Assembly (NCBI GenBank): GCA_001662425.1
Contig: BDDC01000098.1
Span: 1 to 64,000, forward strand
Source: Chlamydomonas sphaeroides
Taxonomy: Eukaryota; Chlorophyta; Chlorophyceae; Chlamydomonadales; Chlamydomonadaceae
Direction: 5' to 3'
Length of the DNA stretch: 64,000 nt
Position numbers and translations under genes: made by a program. Below are positions 44,240 through 54,923 of this stretch, in pieces (position 1 is the stretch's first letter; each line of letters starts with the position of its first letter). The notes beneath the pieces were generated by a model. It ran no database searches and had not been told where the DNA came from. It saw only the letters and a program-made list of their open reading frames with translations.

Positions 44240-45189
44240 GGCCGCGGCCTGGTCTGCGGCGATGGGGCCGCGGCCGTGGCTTGCAGTGCCGGTCTTCGCG
44301 GGTGCCTGCAGGCAGGTGGCGGCTGGGTGGGCGGGGATGCGGTGGAGGCGTTGGTTTGGTGGCGGAGGAGGTCGGAAGCGGCAGGTTGATAGCTCGATTC
44401 ATGGGTTTGCAAGGACGGCTGCAGAAGGAGGGAGGCCGCGGGCGGGCGCTGCGACAGCGCTGCCCCGCGGGCTGTGGCTGCGGCCGCGAGCTCTGGGTTT
44501 CGTTGACTCCCAAGTAGCGGCGGCCCATTGGCTCGGGGTGTGGGGCTGGGTGGGGGGCGGCACGTGGCGGTGCACAGGGCATGGCGTAGGCTCGGAAGCG
44601 GGGAAAGCGGGGTTTGGCGGCAGGGTGCAGCCGCGCAACAGCTGCAGCCCCAGACGCGCGCGACTGGCCCAAGGCGTAGGTTGCGCACGCGTTCGGCCGT
44701 GCCGCGCGGCAGGAGCTCCTCCTGAGCAGGCTCTCGCGGGCGGCTTGCGACACAGGCGGTACGGCAGGGGTACGAACGCACCGTGCGCGGCATGCTGTCC
44801 ACAGTGCCGTGGCCGTGCCTGGCGGGCTGGCGGCTACGGTTGAAGAGGTGGTTGGGTTATGAGACCTTTTCAAGACGCCGCACCGTACGCCGGTCCTATG
44901 GACCGGCCTGGCAGCGCATTTGGTACCTTTCGTGTTTTCGCCTGAGGTCAAGGCGGATGGGGCGCGGCGCGCAGCGTGCCGCCGCTTGCTTGGCCCCATG
45001 CGGGCCGCCGCACGGCGCGTGAGGCCGGTTGGTGGCGTCAGATCCAAGCAGACGGTTGCGGCCTTGGCTCAACGGCCTGCTGAGAAACTTTACATCGGCT
45101 GGGAGCGGTGTTGGGTCGCACGAACTGCAGCGGCCGGCGGCGGAACCGTCCGGCTGTGCGCCTGCGGTGTGCTACGGCCGGCACGAGCT

Positions 45190-45380
45190 GCTTGCCTGCA
45201 CAGCGGCACGCCGCTGTGGTGCTAGCCGGGTGTGCTCGCGTGTTGGTTCCTAAGCGGCGCTGCTACTGCGCCCTTGTCGCCGCGGGTCGCTCCGCGGTCC
45301 CGCTTGCCGCACCGGTTGCAGCGCTCTATGAGGTGACGTGGCCGGCAAGCCGGCATATCGCCACTGATTTGCCGCTGTAT
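45190..45380 (+). pseudogene. Decayed kinase fragment
   Basis: TGCCTGCACAGCGGCACGCC at 45194 matches the CLHSGAPVA exon of the kinase at 41935 with one change. It then hits an in-frame TAG where the paralogs have the ATP-binding VALK lysine. At 45357-45380 ATCGCCACTGATTTGCCGCT resembles 43734 onward at the 3' end of kinase copy 1. The matches are in the expected order but most of the gene between them is missing, so this looks like the relic of a third copy. Confidence 0.5.
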
Positions 45381-47134
45381 GATGGCGCGTTGGGATCAAG
45401 TCCTCTTGAGATGTTCTTGAGATGGCGAGCTCTAAGACGCGGGCTGAGTTGCAGGGCAGGTCCGTCGACCCCCGGCATGGAACTAATGCATCCTCGCGGC
45501 TTTGTGCGGTGTTATCGTATGGTTTGGTAGTATGGTGTGGTGTCCTTGGCGGCTGCGGCTGGGTTGATAGGTACCGTATGCATGAAACCGCGCGGACATG
45601 CTGCCCGGGAAGTAGCTTGTATTCCTTGTGATGTGGGGGGCCTGCCGGCTCAACAGCTCATGCTGGAGAGCCCGGGATGACGTGGCATGACACGGCGCGG
45701 CCCGCGAGCCAGCACCAGCATGTACGGCACCCCGGTAGCTCAGTGCCGTACATGTGCGTTGGACGGTGGGTCGTGGTGGGTATTTCTGGTGTCAACGCCT
45801 GCGCACTCTGGGGCTCACTGATTCCGTACATGCTCTGCTGTTGGTCCTTTGCGCCGGCCGGCCCTATCGCGGGTGCGCCGCGACAAGTGGGTTGGCGCTG
45901 TGCGCCCCAATTGAGCCTCAGCGCCCGACCCTAGGTCCAAATACGCGCGGGGACCGGCGCGCGGTGTGTTCGCCTCATGTGGCATGCGTACCCTCCGCGC
46001 GTCGGGGGTACTGTCAAGAGTGCGCTCGCTGCGCATGGGCCGCCAGGCCTCGTGAGCTCCTGGCCTGGGCCTCGACTGTGGGCACCAGATGTGGGAATTC
46101 CTTTGTTGAAACTGTGTGCGCGCGTGTGTGTTTTGTGGGTGTGGCGCACGGGGCGCGCCGCCGCGCGCGATGTTGCGCGCGCTGGCGCGCAGCCCCGTCG
46201 CGTCCCAACCCAAGCGCCTGCCAGGGGCATCTGTGTACAGCTTCATTGCGTTGTGGCTTTCACCCTGGCGGCGCGCGGGTTGAGCTTGCTTGCTGGGTGT
46301 AGCCCCCCGCCGCGCAGCGGCAAGGGGGCCGGAGGCCCCTAGGATTACGATATGGCGTTAGGTCGGGCCTTGCTGGCGTGGGGCGACGCGCCTGAGATGG
46401 TCTTGGGGGCTGGGCGAGAATGGCCCTGCCGTGAAGCCTCAGAGCCAAGCCAGCGGCGCACATGCGCTTTGGCGGGGTCTCCGCGTGCGTTGGGTGTGTC
46501 CAAAAATGGGTAACAAAAAATAACACGACCCGCGCGGTGTGTTTATTTTTTAAGGAAAGCTGTGTGTTGGGTGCTGCCCCCTGCTGCGTCAGCGGTGCGA
46601 CAATGCGCTGTGCTGCATGGTCGGCTTAGGTTGTGGTTGCGTGTTGGGTTGTGGTGGTATGGTTGGCAGGTCAATTACAGGTGGGGGCCTGTACTGACGG
46701 TATGCCGATCTACACGCGCCGGTGTGTGCGAGCGGTTGTAACACCACTCTTCGGCGGCCGGAGCACCAGTTTCAGGGCGCGCTGGCGACTGTACAACACC
46801 GTGTGGGATTCTGTTTTACCTAACACTGGAGCACCACGCCTGCAGCATGACGATCCGTGTGCGTGAGGCGGGGGGGGGGGGGATACCTGCAGGGCGAGCG
46901 CCTGGCAGCTGGTGGCTGCATGTCCGCACTGTCTGATTGTAAAACGAGACGCCTTTCACCGCCTGGCGTGCCCGCAATGCGTATCTCAAGAGCTCCACGC
47001 GTGCCTACGTGGCAGGCATCACGCTGACTCCGGTGCTGCCGGCTCCACGCTCGCTCACAGCACCCCGCACGGCCCACCCCTAGGCCGCCCAGTTGCCAAG
47101 AGTTTCGCCCCCGAGCGCCAACCGAATGCACAGC

Positions 47135-47196
47135 GCTGCACAAGCGCTTCTCCAGTTTCCCAGCAGCTGCACAAGCGCTTCTCCAGTTTCCCAGCA
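47135..47196. repeat. 31-bp perfect tandem duplication
   Basis: GCTGCACAAGCGCTTCTCCA and 11 more bases are repeated exactly (47135-47165 and 47166-47196). Confidence 0.97.
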
Positions 47197-47963
47197 TACG
47201 TAGAAAAGAAGAACGAGGTATGCGTACTGATCAGGGGAGATGCCTGGTACTGATGCAGAGAAAGCACTGGGGAGGGGCAAAAGAAACAACGGGCGCCTAG
47301 GACTTCCGTGGCGCTGCATGAGCCAACCGGGGTTGGGCGTCTGGGAGAGCTGGGAGGGGGGACGAGAGGTAACTGCATACGTACACCTCCTGGGGTACTC
47401 CGCAACCCATGTCCTTGAGGTGTAATCCCTCCTGCATTCATTCTTTTTCCACAAGAAACCTATGTCCTTGGATAGCGACCATGGCCGCTCCCTGCCGCTC
47501 CCCTCTGTTGCTTATAAAACCTGCTAGGCACTGTGGTGCGCGCGGGGCAGCGGGGAGGCATGCCCTGGGCTTTGCGAGGTGGAAACGCCGGCTGGGGGCG
47601 GAGGGGTCATGGCCCGCAGGCACACGTGACTGTTATGCACGCAAGGATTGAGCTATCTCGCGTCCCCGCCCCACCCGACGCTACTGATCGATAGGCAGAA
47701 TCAAAAGGAATGTGTCGGCGAGGTCGCGGGCCTCGTTAAAAGCTGGAATCGCATTATTGCAGAAATCCTGGGGTTGCTCGGCCTCGTACGGCGGATGCGC
47801 AAAATTGAGAGAATTTCGGTGACTGTGCCCTACACTTACTTACCCTCATCAATCAACGCAGCCCTACCCTACGTCGTCGACTACCAACAGATACACCCCA
47901 GCAGCGGGAAGGTCACGAGAACCGTCGCCTAGCAGGCTCGCGGGTAACCGCGTCAGCGTAGCA

Positions 47964-50900
47964 ATGCCTAGCAAGCTCACGGCGCTGCTATTAAGACTGA
48001 GTGGTTCGCGGAGCAAGAGCCGCCCCGACTCAGCAAACCAGCAGTCACAGAATGAGCAGGAGCGGACGCCAGACGCAAGCATGCTCATCAAGCTTCCGCA
48101 CGCGCGAGCGCTTGGCGTCATTGGGAATGAATCGCCTTCAAGTCCTAGTTCGCCAGCTGGACGCCGGCGCGGCGGGTCCATGGAGCTACCGCGCAACGTG
48201 CCTTTATCCAAGCGACTGCCACTGGGCCGGACAGCCAGCTTTCGTCGTTTCGCAGCTATGATTGGCCTCGCCGGCGGCGCCGATAGCACGTCGGAGCCTG
48301 ACTCGACCAGCTCGGCGGGATTGGTTACCTCGTCCAATGCACCGGCTGTCGCGACATGCGCCATCAGCGCTCCCCAGGACGCTGCCCTCAAGGGCGCACC
48401 CGCAGAGCCTCAGGAGAGCTGGTCGGCAGAAGCCAAGCACTCAACGCCCGCCCCCGCGCCAACGCCTGTGCCCGCGGCCAAGCCCCGCATCCCCCCGTCG
48501 AATGCGGCTACCAGCCGCGCCAGCTGGGACGCTTCCGACAGCAAGCGCCTACGCGAAATCCCTCAGCCGCAGAGCTCACAAAACACATGCAGCGACGCGC
48601 CGCCGTGCTCGACCTGGGTCGCTAGCCGGCGCACCTTGGGCTCGGCACCAGGGCCCTTTGGCAGCCCCGCGGCTGGCACGCCGCCCACTCTTCGTTCCAT
48701 CACCACCACATCCTCCCACGTCCAAGACCCCGCCGCCTCCACCTCCTCCTCCACCCCCGCCGCGCCCGCGGCCGCCTCCTCCCCAACCTNNNNNNNNNNN
48801 NNNNNNNNNNNNNNNNNNNNNNNNNNNNNNNNNNNNNNNNNNNNNNNNNNNNNNNNNNNNNNNNNNNNNNNNNNNNNNNNNNNNNNNNNNNNNNNNNNNN
48901 NNNNNNNNNNNNNNNNNNNNNNNNNNNNNNNNNNNNNNNNNNNNNNNNNNNNNNNNNNNNNNNNNNNNNNNNNNNNNNNNNNNNNNNNNNNNNNNNNNNN
49001 NNNNNNNNNNNNNNNNNNNNNNNNNNNNNNNNNNNNNNNNNNNNNNNNNNNNNNNNNNNNNNNNNNNNNNNNNNNNNNNNNNNNNNNNNNNNNNNNNNNN
49101 NNNTCCTCCCCAACCTCCCCCCCCACCCCCGCGGCGCCCTCCACCACCAGCCCCACGCCGCGCGAGGTCACGGCCCCGCCGCCTGCCCCACCGCTGCGCC
49201 CCCCCTCCTCCTCCTCGCCGCCGACCGCATCCTCGCCACCGCCCTGCCGGCTGCTCGCGCTCAACGCCGGCGCGCCCGAGTCCATGGCCCGATCCGTGTG
49301 GTGCCTTGAGGACTACCTCGTCGAGCGCCGCCTCTACAAATCCCCAACCTGCTCCGTCTACTCGGTGCGTCCGGGGGCTTGCGCGGCCCGAGCACGCTGC
49401 GCCGCGCCTTGTGCGTCAGGACACCAGGGGTAGGGGTCGCCAGCGCGCACGTGTGCTGGGCCGCTGCTGCGCCGCGCGGCTGGTGCTGGCTTGCCGACTG
49501 ACGCCCGCTGCCCTGCCTCGCGCCTGCCCATGTTCCTCCCTCCCGCCAGGCCGTGTGCCTGCACTCGGGGCTGCAGGTGGCGCTCAAGGTGTACAGCCTG
49601 GACAAGGTGCCCGCCAACTGCCTCCACATGCTCAGGTGCGAGCGCAGACTGCAGACTGCAGACCGCTTGCTAACACGACGACGGCGACCGTGTGCGCGCG
49701 CGCATGCTACCAGTGGTCCCCAGTGCTACGGCCTGGCTGCCGCCGCGCCGCCACAAGCTGATGTTGCCCCATCTCCCTCGCCCTCGGCACGCAGGCGCGA
49801 GGTGCGCATCCAAGCCGGCCTCTGCCACAAGCACGTCATCATGCTGTACGGCGCCTTCCAGGACCTGGCCTCGCAGCGGCTGGTGCTGGTGCAGGAGCTG
49901 GCGGCCAACGGCGACCTGCACGATGTGCACAGGTGCGCCTGTGTGGCCACATGGCGCTGCAACCGACTCTCTGCAGCAGCAGCGACTAGCGCACGCTAGC
50001 TCGGGGTTTGTGTGAGCTCGCGTAACGGCAGCGCAGCACCCGCTGTGTGCGCCGATGGCTGCGCACCCGCCTCGGCGGCGGCAACTCGTTCTTGCCGCGT
50101 AGCGCTGACGGCTGTCCCCCTCTCTGTGCCGCCTGCCGCAGGGCGCTGGGCTGCCGGCTGAGCGAGGCCCAGACGCGCATGCTGGTGCTCAAGCCGCTGC
50201 TGGAGGCGCTGGCCTATTTCCACACGCAGGGCGTGGTGCACCGCGACATCAAGGTGAGGGATGTGTGTTTGGACACGAGATGAGAGCTCGAGTGAGCTGG
50301 GGCTGCTTGCTCGCACAGATGAGCGGCCTCGCGCACTCCTCGTGCGGTTTCTGAGACACACACCTCGCTGCCTGCCCCCGCCGCTCAGCCCGACAACATC
50401 CTGTTCACGGCTGACTGGCGCCTGGTGCTCGCCGACTATGGTGAGCGCGCTTGGCTTTGGGCTCGCCGGGACTTTGGCAGACCGGACCGGACGGGGGCTC
50501 TGGGCTGGGTGCGGCGGCAAACGAAGGCGGTGGCTTGGCCCCTGGCGCGGCGCTGACCTTCCGCTCCGGCTCCCTGTCGCCTGCGTCCCCGCAGGCATTG
50601 CAATCAACGTAATTGAGGAGCGCGCCGTCACTCGCGCCGGCACAGGTGCGCGCCAGGCCTGCGTGTCCCGTTTGGCACCGTTCATGATGCCAGCCCTACA
50701 CCGCCCTTGGCTTGCACTTGGGCCCATGCTCACGCGCTCCCCCCTTCCCTGCTCCCTGCTCCCTGCCATCCTCGCCTCCCTCGCCAGCCGGTTACATGGC
50801 TCCCGAGGTGGAGCGCTGCCCCATCAAGGACCACCCGGAGGACAACAAGCACCTTCCGCACCTGGCCTACACGGCCGCAGTGGACGTGTACGCGAGCGGC

Positions 50901-51395
50901 ATCCTCGCGTACGAGCTGCTCGTGGGCTTCCCGCCCTGGGTGTCCGGCACGCGGCCCTCGGACCGGAGCCCCAAGGTGCGACCGGCTCGACCCGCCCACT
51001 GCGCGGCCCTCATACTTAACTTGTACATGTACTCTATGGATATGGCATTGATCCAACTCGGTAAACTGCATCGAATTGATTGACTTTGACACCACGGCTG
51101 CGCGGCCGCCCCCTCCGCGGCCGCGTTCGACGATCTTGGCGGCGTGTGAGGCGACGGCCGTCCCGACAGCGTCCTGATACGGAACCGGACCGGACCCTCA
51201 CGAGCCCTGCTGACCCGAACGCACCCCGTCCAAACCCCGCAGACGCTGAGCTTCCCGTCGTCGCTGTCGCCCATGGCGCGCGACTTCGTGTGCTCGGCGC
51301 TGGCTTCGCACCCTGCGGACCGGCCCACGAGCCTGCAGCTGCTGGACCACCCTTGGATGTGGGGCGACGACGGCTGCAGCGGCGGCCCCGTTTGA
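47964..51395 (+). CDS. Ser/Thr protein kinase, chlorophyte Aurora-like group (copy 2, interrupted by assembly gap)
   Basis: A Ser/Pro-rich N-terminus (MPSKLTALLLRLSGSRSKSR...) runs into 314 N and a Pro/Ser-rich stretch. The kinase domain then begins WCLEDYLVERRLYKSPTCSV (49300) and continues VCLHSGLQVALKVYSLDKVP (49555), VRIQAGLCHKHVIMLYGAFQ (49803), LVLVQELAANGDLHDVH (49880), GVVHRDIK joined to PDNILFTADWRLVLADYG (50231-50440), INVIEERAVTRAGT (50604), GYMAPEVERCPIKDHPEDNK (50791), VDVYASGILAYELLVGFPPW (50881) and RPTSLQLLDHPWM (51322). HRD and APE are kept. DFG is DYG, and the Gly-rich loop is absent as in copy 1. It ends CSGGPV with the stop at 51393. Intron positions match copy 1, supporting tandem duplication. 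Confidence 0.85.
48790..49103. other. Assembly gap (314 N)
   Basis: A run of N lies in the Pro/Ser-rich N-terminal region of the second kinase. The 13-mer TCCTCCCCAACCT occurs on both edges (48777-48789 and 49104-49116), 327 bases apart, a multiple of three. The gap may therefore be an unresolved low-complexity or repeated stretch. Confidence 1.
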
Positions 51396-52036
51396 AGCGG
51401 CGCTGGGTCGCTACGTGATTGCAGGGCTACGGCTGCCGGTTGCTGAATGGCTACGATTGGGTGGCGCTGGGAGGCAGGGTGGCAGGGGTGCCGCGCCGCG
51501 CAGGAGGCTGGAGGCAGCAGGGTGCCGCAGCGTCGGCGCGCGGGGGTGCGGAGGGGCGGCGCTAGGGATTGGCAGACGCGGGGTGGCGCGACCCGTTTTG
51601 CTTAGTGATGGAGGTCGAGTTGGCGGGAAGGGAAGGGAAGGGAGGGGCTGCATAGCTGAGCCCCGTGGTGTTGACCGAGATTCTTTCATGGGCCGTGGAG
51701 CTTTCATGGTCCGTGGGTGGATAGGTGGCCCGTTTGATTGTCTGTGGATATAGGGTACGGGGCGTGTTTGAGGCAGCTTACTCAAGCAGTGCAAGACCCC
51801 GTGGACCTTGCGGCGCCGCCTGCGCCGCAAGGCCAAGCGGCCGGCGGAGCAACCATCGCGCGTGTGTGTGTGCGCGCGGATGGCGACGCAGGCGATGCGG
51901 CACCGGTTAGGTCGCGGGAACCCTGCTTGCATGGAGGCGCGTGCCTTGCCGCAGGGCGCAAGGTGCAGTCGAGCGCAGCGGCGGCGGCCGCTGTTGCGCT
52001 CCGATGGCACTTTGCCGTGGCAGGGCCGCCGCCGAG

Positions 52037-52142
52037 CTGCTGGGCTTCAGCCGGCTGCGGCTGCGCCCACCGCCTGCGGCGCCGCGGCGCTGCTGGGCTT
52101 CAGCCGGCGGCGGCTGCGCCCACCGCCTGCGGCGCCGCGGCG
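52037..52142. repeat. 53-bp tandem duplication
   Basis: CTGCTGGGCTTCAGCCGGCT and 33 more bases are repeated head to tail (52037-52089, 52090-52142) with about one mismatch. Confidence 0.95.
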
Positions 52143-52933
52143 GGCAGGCGGCATGTGACCGCGGCGGCGAAGAATCGTGTGCGGGGGCTCAGGGGTTTGG
52201 GGAGGGGCATCGTGGCGACAGCACGGCGCCCGCTACTTGTCTCGTGCGTGCGTCTAGTGTGCGTTTTTCTGGGTTGTACGTGTTTTGCGGGGATCGAGCC
52301 TCGGCACGGCCCCGGTCGGTATGGTGGTGGACGGTTGGTGTTTGGCCGCCGCCGGCCGCCGCGCCGGGCACGCGACCGCGTGTGCTGGCGGCGGCAGCAG
52401 CAGGCAGCGGGTCTGGATGGAACCAACGCTGCAGTCCTCTTGCCGCATGTTACGTTGGCCTTGCACAGCGCATGTGTCGCTTGTTGCTCGTGTGATGGAC
52501 ATGTGTAGCGAGGCTGGCCGTCCGGCGCATCGCCGGAGCTATCGCGTCAGGCCCCGTAACGCCGCGGCCGAGCCGCCCGGGCCGGCCTTGGAATGTCTTT
52601 TGGCCGTCTCGGCCGCTGTTTGAAAGGGCAGTGTGTGCTCCAGCGCAAGCGCGGGCACGCTACTGCTCCACCAACTCTGGCTGTTTAGGAGAGGCCTCGG
52701 GCCTCCAGCCGCCAAGCGCGCGCGTAGGTGCCTCGGTGCCCTACGTGTCGCTGGTATCCTGTTTGATGGAGCGCTGGCCGACGGATAGTGACGATGCTGC
52801 CGGCGCTTGGTGATGCGTCTTTGCAGGCGGCCAGGGGCCTGGCAGGGTGACGGCGGTGCTGCCAGTCCTCGACTGGCGCTCGAGGTGATGCGAGAGAGTG
52901 TGACCAGCTTGGTAGGCCTCGTATCTTGCTTGC

Positions 52934-52987
52934 ATGGAATCTATCGATACGTCGACGATGCAACGCGATAGACGCTATCGACTCCAT
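52934..52987. repeat. Nested imperfect inverted repeat
   Basis: TCTATCG (52940) pairs with CGATAGA (52966), and outer ATGGA (52934) pairs with TCCAT (52983). The loop contains the short palindrome CGTCGACG. Confidence 0.7.
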
Positions 52988-54923
52988 CGACTTCAGTCAG
53001 ATACGACGGCTGGCCCGACCAGGGCGCTGACTGACCAGCGCCGGTGTGGCGTCGGTGGCCGTTTTTGATTGAGCGGGCGGTTTGACGTTGGCCGTTGACT
53101 TTGCGCGCCGCGCTCCCCTTTCTAGAGCTGCCGGCTACACCTAGCCCTGGATGCGGCGGGGGTACGCTCCTGTACCGATAGGATGAGCACTAAAAACGAC
53201 ACGAGTGGCTAGAATCCTCGCTTGCAGCGCGCGGCGTGATGCGTGTTGCGTGATGCGCCGCCTGTGTTGGAGCTAGCTGCCTGACGCGGCTCGCTGGCTG
53301 GGACGCTGGCCGCCACGGCTCCCGGCGATGCGCCGCAGACTGAGCACCGGTCGATTGGGGCTGCGCGAGCGAGTGGGCGGTGGCTGTGGGCTGAGAGCGC
53401 CTGCAGGGGCCGCGCTGGAGCAGGTTGCGCGAAGCGGGAGCGCAGTGCCGGTGGGCTGCTTAGGGCTCGCCTGGTTGGTCTACTACTGTACGCGTTGCGT
53501 CTGCTTTGGACGCAGCGCTCGCCCTCTTTGTTGTCCTGGACGTCGCGGCGCGAGTGGCCGCGGCCGGTGTAGGCTGTGCGTTCTGTGCGTGACGTCGCGG
53601 AACCGCCTAGGCGCCCTCGACTTGGGCGTGGCGACGATGTGGCCTAGCGCACCAGGGGTGCCGAAGATGTAACCATTCCTTGTGCCGCGTTCACGCGGGC
53701 CCTTGTGCTCCGGTGAACAGAAGGACCTTCGCAGCATCCGCTCCACGTCAGTCTCCCTGGTGGGGTGCTGCAGGGCGGCCAGCCCCACTCGCCACGCGTC
53801 CACACCGAGCACGCAGGCGCAGGCGCGCAGGCCTTTTTGGCCCGGGTTTCCAATAGGAAGCCAGGAGATTACAAGAGGAACCACCTGGCCCGGGTTAGCT
53901 CATAAACCGAGTAGGTTGCTCATTCTTTGGGCCGCAGCCTTTCTTACTGCAGAACCAGCGTGGAAGTCAATATGCCCCGTACGCGCTGAGCCGGGGGCCC
54001 TGCTGCAGCTGCGCGTTGTGTCTGCCTTGGCAAGGGGCAAGAGGAGATGTCTTGCACAATGTTTGCAGGGAAGGGCCTTCCGTGCGGTGAAACCCCACTC
54101 CCCAACAAGCACCCGAGCTCCGTGTTGGCCTATAACACAGGCGTCCTGTTGTTCCATCGGCCTGGCAGCTAGGTGTCACTATCATCGCTTGGTATATATC
54201 TAGCTGTTTGTAGCGTTGGCCTCGGCATCCCCCACGCCGTAGCTTTACAAGTTGCGGTGCAGTGCCGCAGCATTTGCCACAAAAACACGACACCACCGCA
54301 CAACAAACGGACGCCACATGCGGCTGCGCGAATTCCGCGCCGCCTGCAAGGGCAGCCAACAAGCCCCGACCGACCGACTCGCCCGGCCCCAGCCAGCACT
54401 CAGCCATGCGCCCTGGGCGTCGACACACCTCCAACAACGCAGCAGCCATCCTGCGCTAACAACGGCCAGCTGCTTACGTCAGGCAGGCAACGCATCAAGA
54501 CGCCACCCGGCGCCCAGCACTACCCGTGTGGCGCCGGGGGCGCACAACTTTACACACAATCACAAAACGCATTAACAGGACGCCAAATCAGGCAAGCCCC
54601 ACAGGAATAGGTTGGGATGACTCTTCTCTGGGTTCGGCAAGCGAGTGCCGTGCCAAGAGGCGTGCCGCCGCCGCCAGCCAAAAAACATACGAGCAAGCGG
54701 CTGCTTACGTGCGCCTCCCACACCTCTCCGAGCTGCTCCGCCGCCGTCTGGCTACACACTAGACCGACGTTTCGATCCACACCACACCCCATCCAGCCCT
54801 GTCCCAAGCAGTGCCCTTCCCCCGTGTGCGGCTCTCGACTGCAGGGACCCACACGTCCGCATAGCGGCACCAACTGTGCGTCGGTCCACATCGGCCGGGC
54901 CGTCGCCAACACCAACCAACACC

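Larger units (their letters stand above)
44240..47963. other. Intergenic region between the kinase paralogs
   Basis: This 3.7-kb stretch has no intact gene. It holds a decayed kinase fragment (45190-45380), a 31-bp tandem duplication (47135-47196), a poly-G tract (46869-46880) and a possible partial dispersed-repeat copy near 46490-46560. AT content rises toward 47700-47900, just before the second kinase. Confidence 0.55.
51396..54923. other. Intergenic region without recognised gene
   Basis: About 3.5 kb between the second kinase and the HMG-box gene. The largest open frames (for example 51738-52508, plus) have biased composition and no motif. The region contains the 53-bp tandem duplication at 52037-52142 and the inverted repeat at 52934-52987. 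Confidence 0.5.

Noticed and set aside
47648..47932. 94-codon open frame before the second kinase
   Set aside because: It is in less GC-biased DNA and looks somewhat protein-like, but it is short, has no known motif and lies where the kinase promoter or 5' UTR is expected.
51738..52508. 256-codon open frame in the gene-poor region
   Set aside because: Its length is inflated by the 53-bp duplication and GC bias. No recognisable motif.
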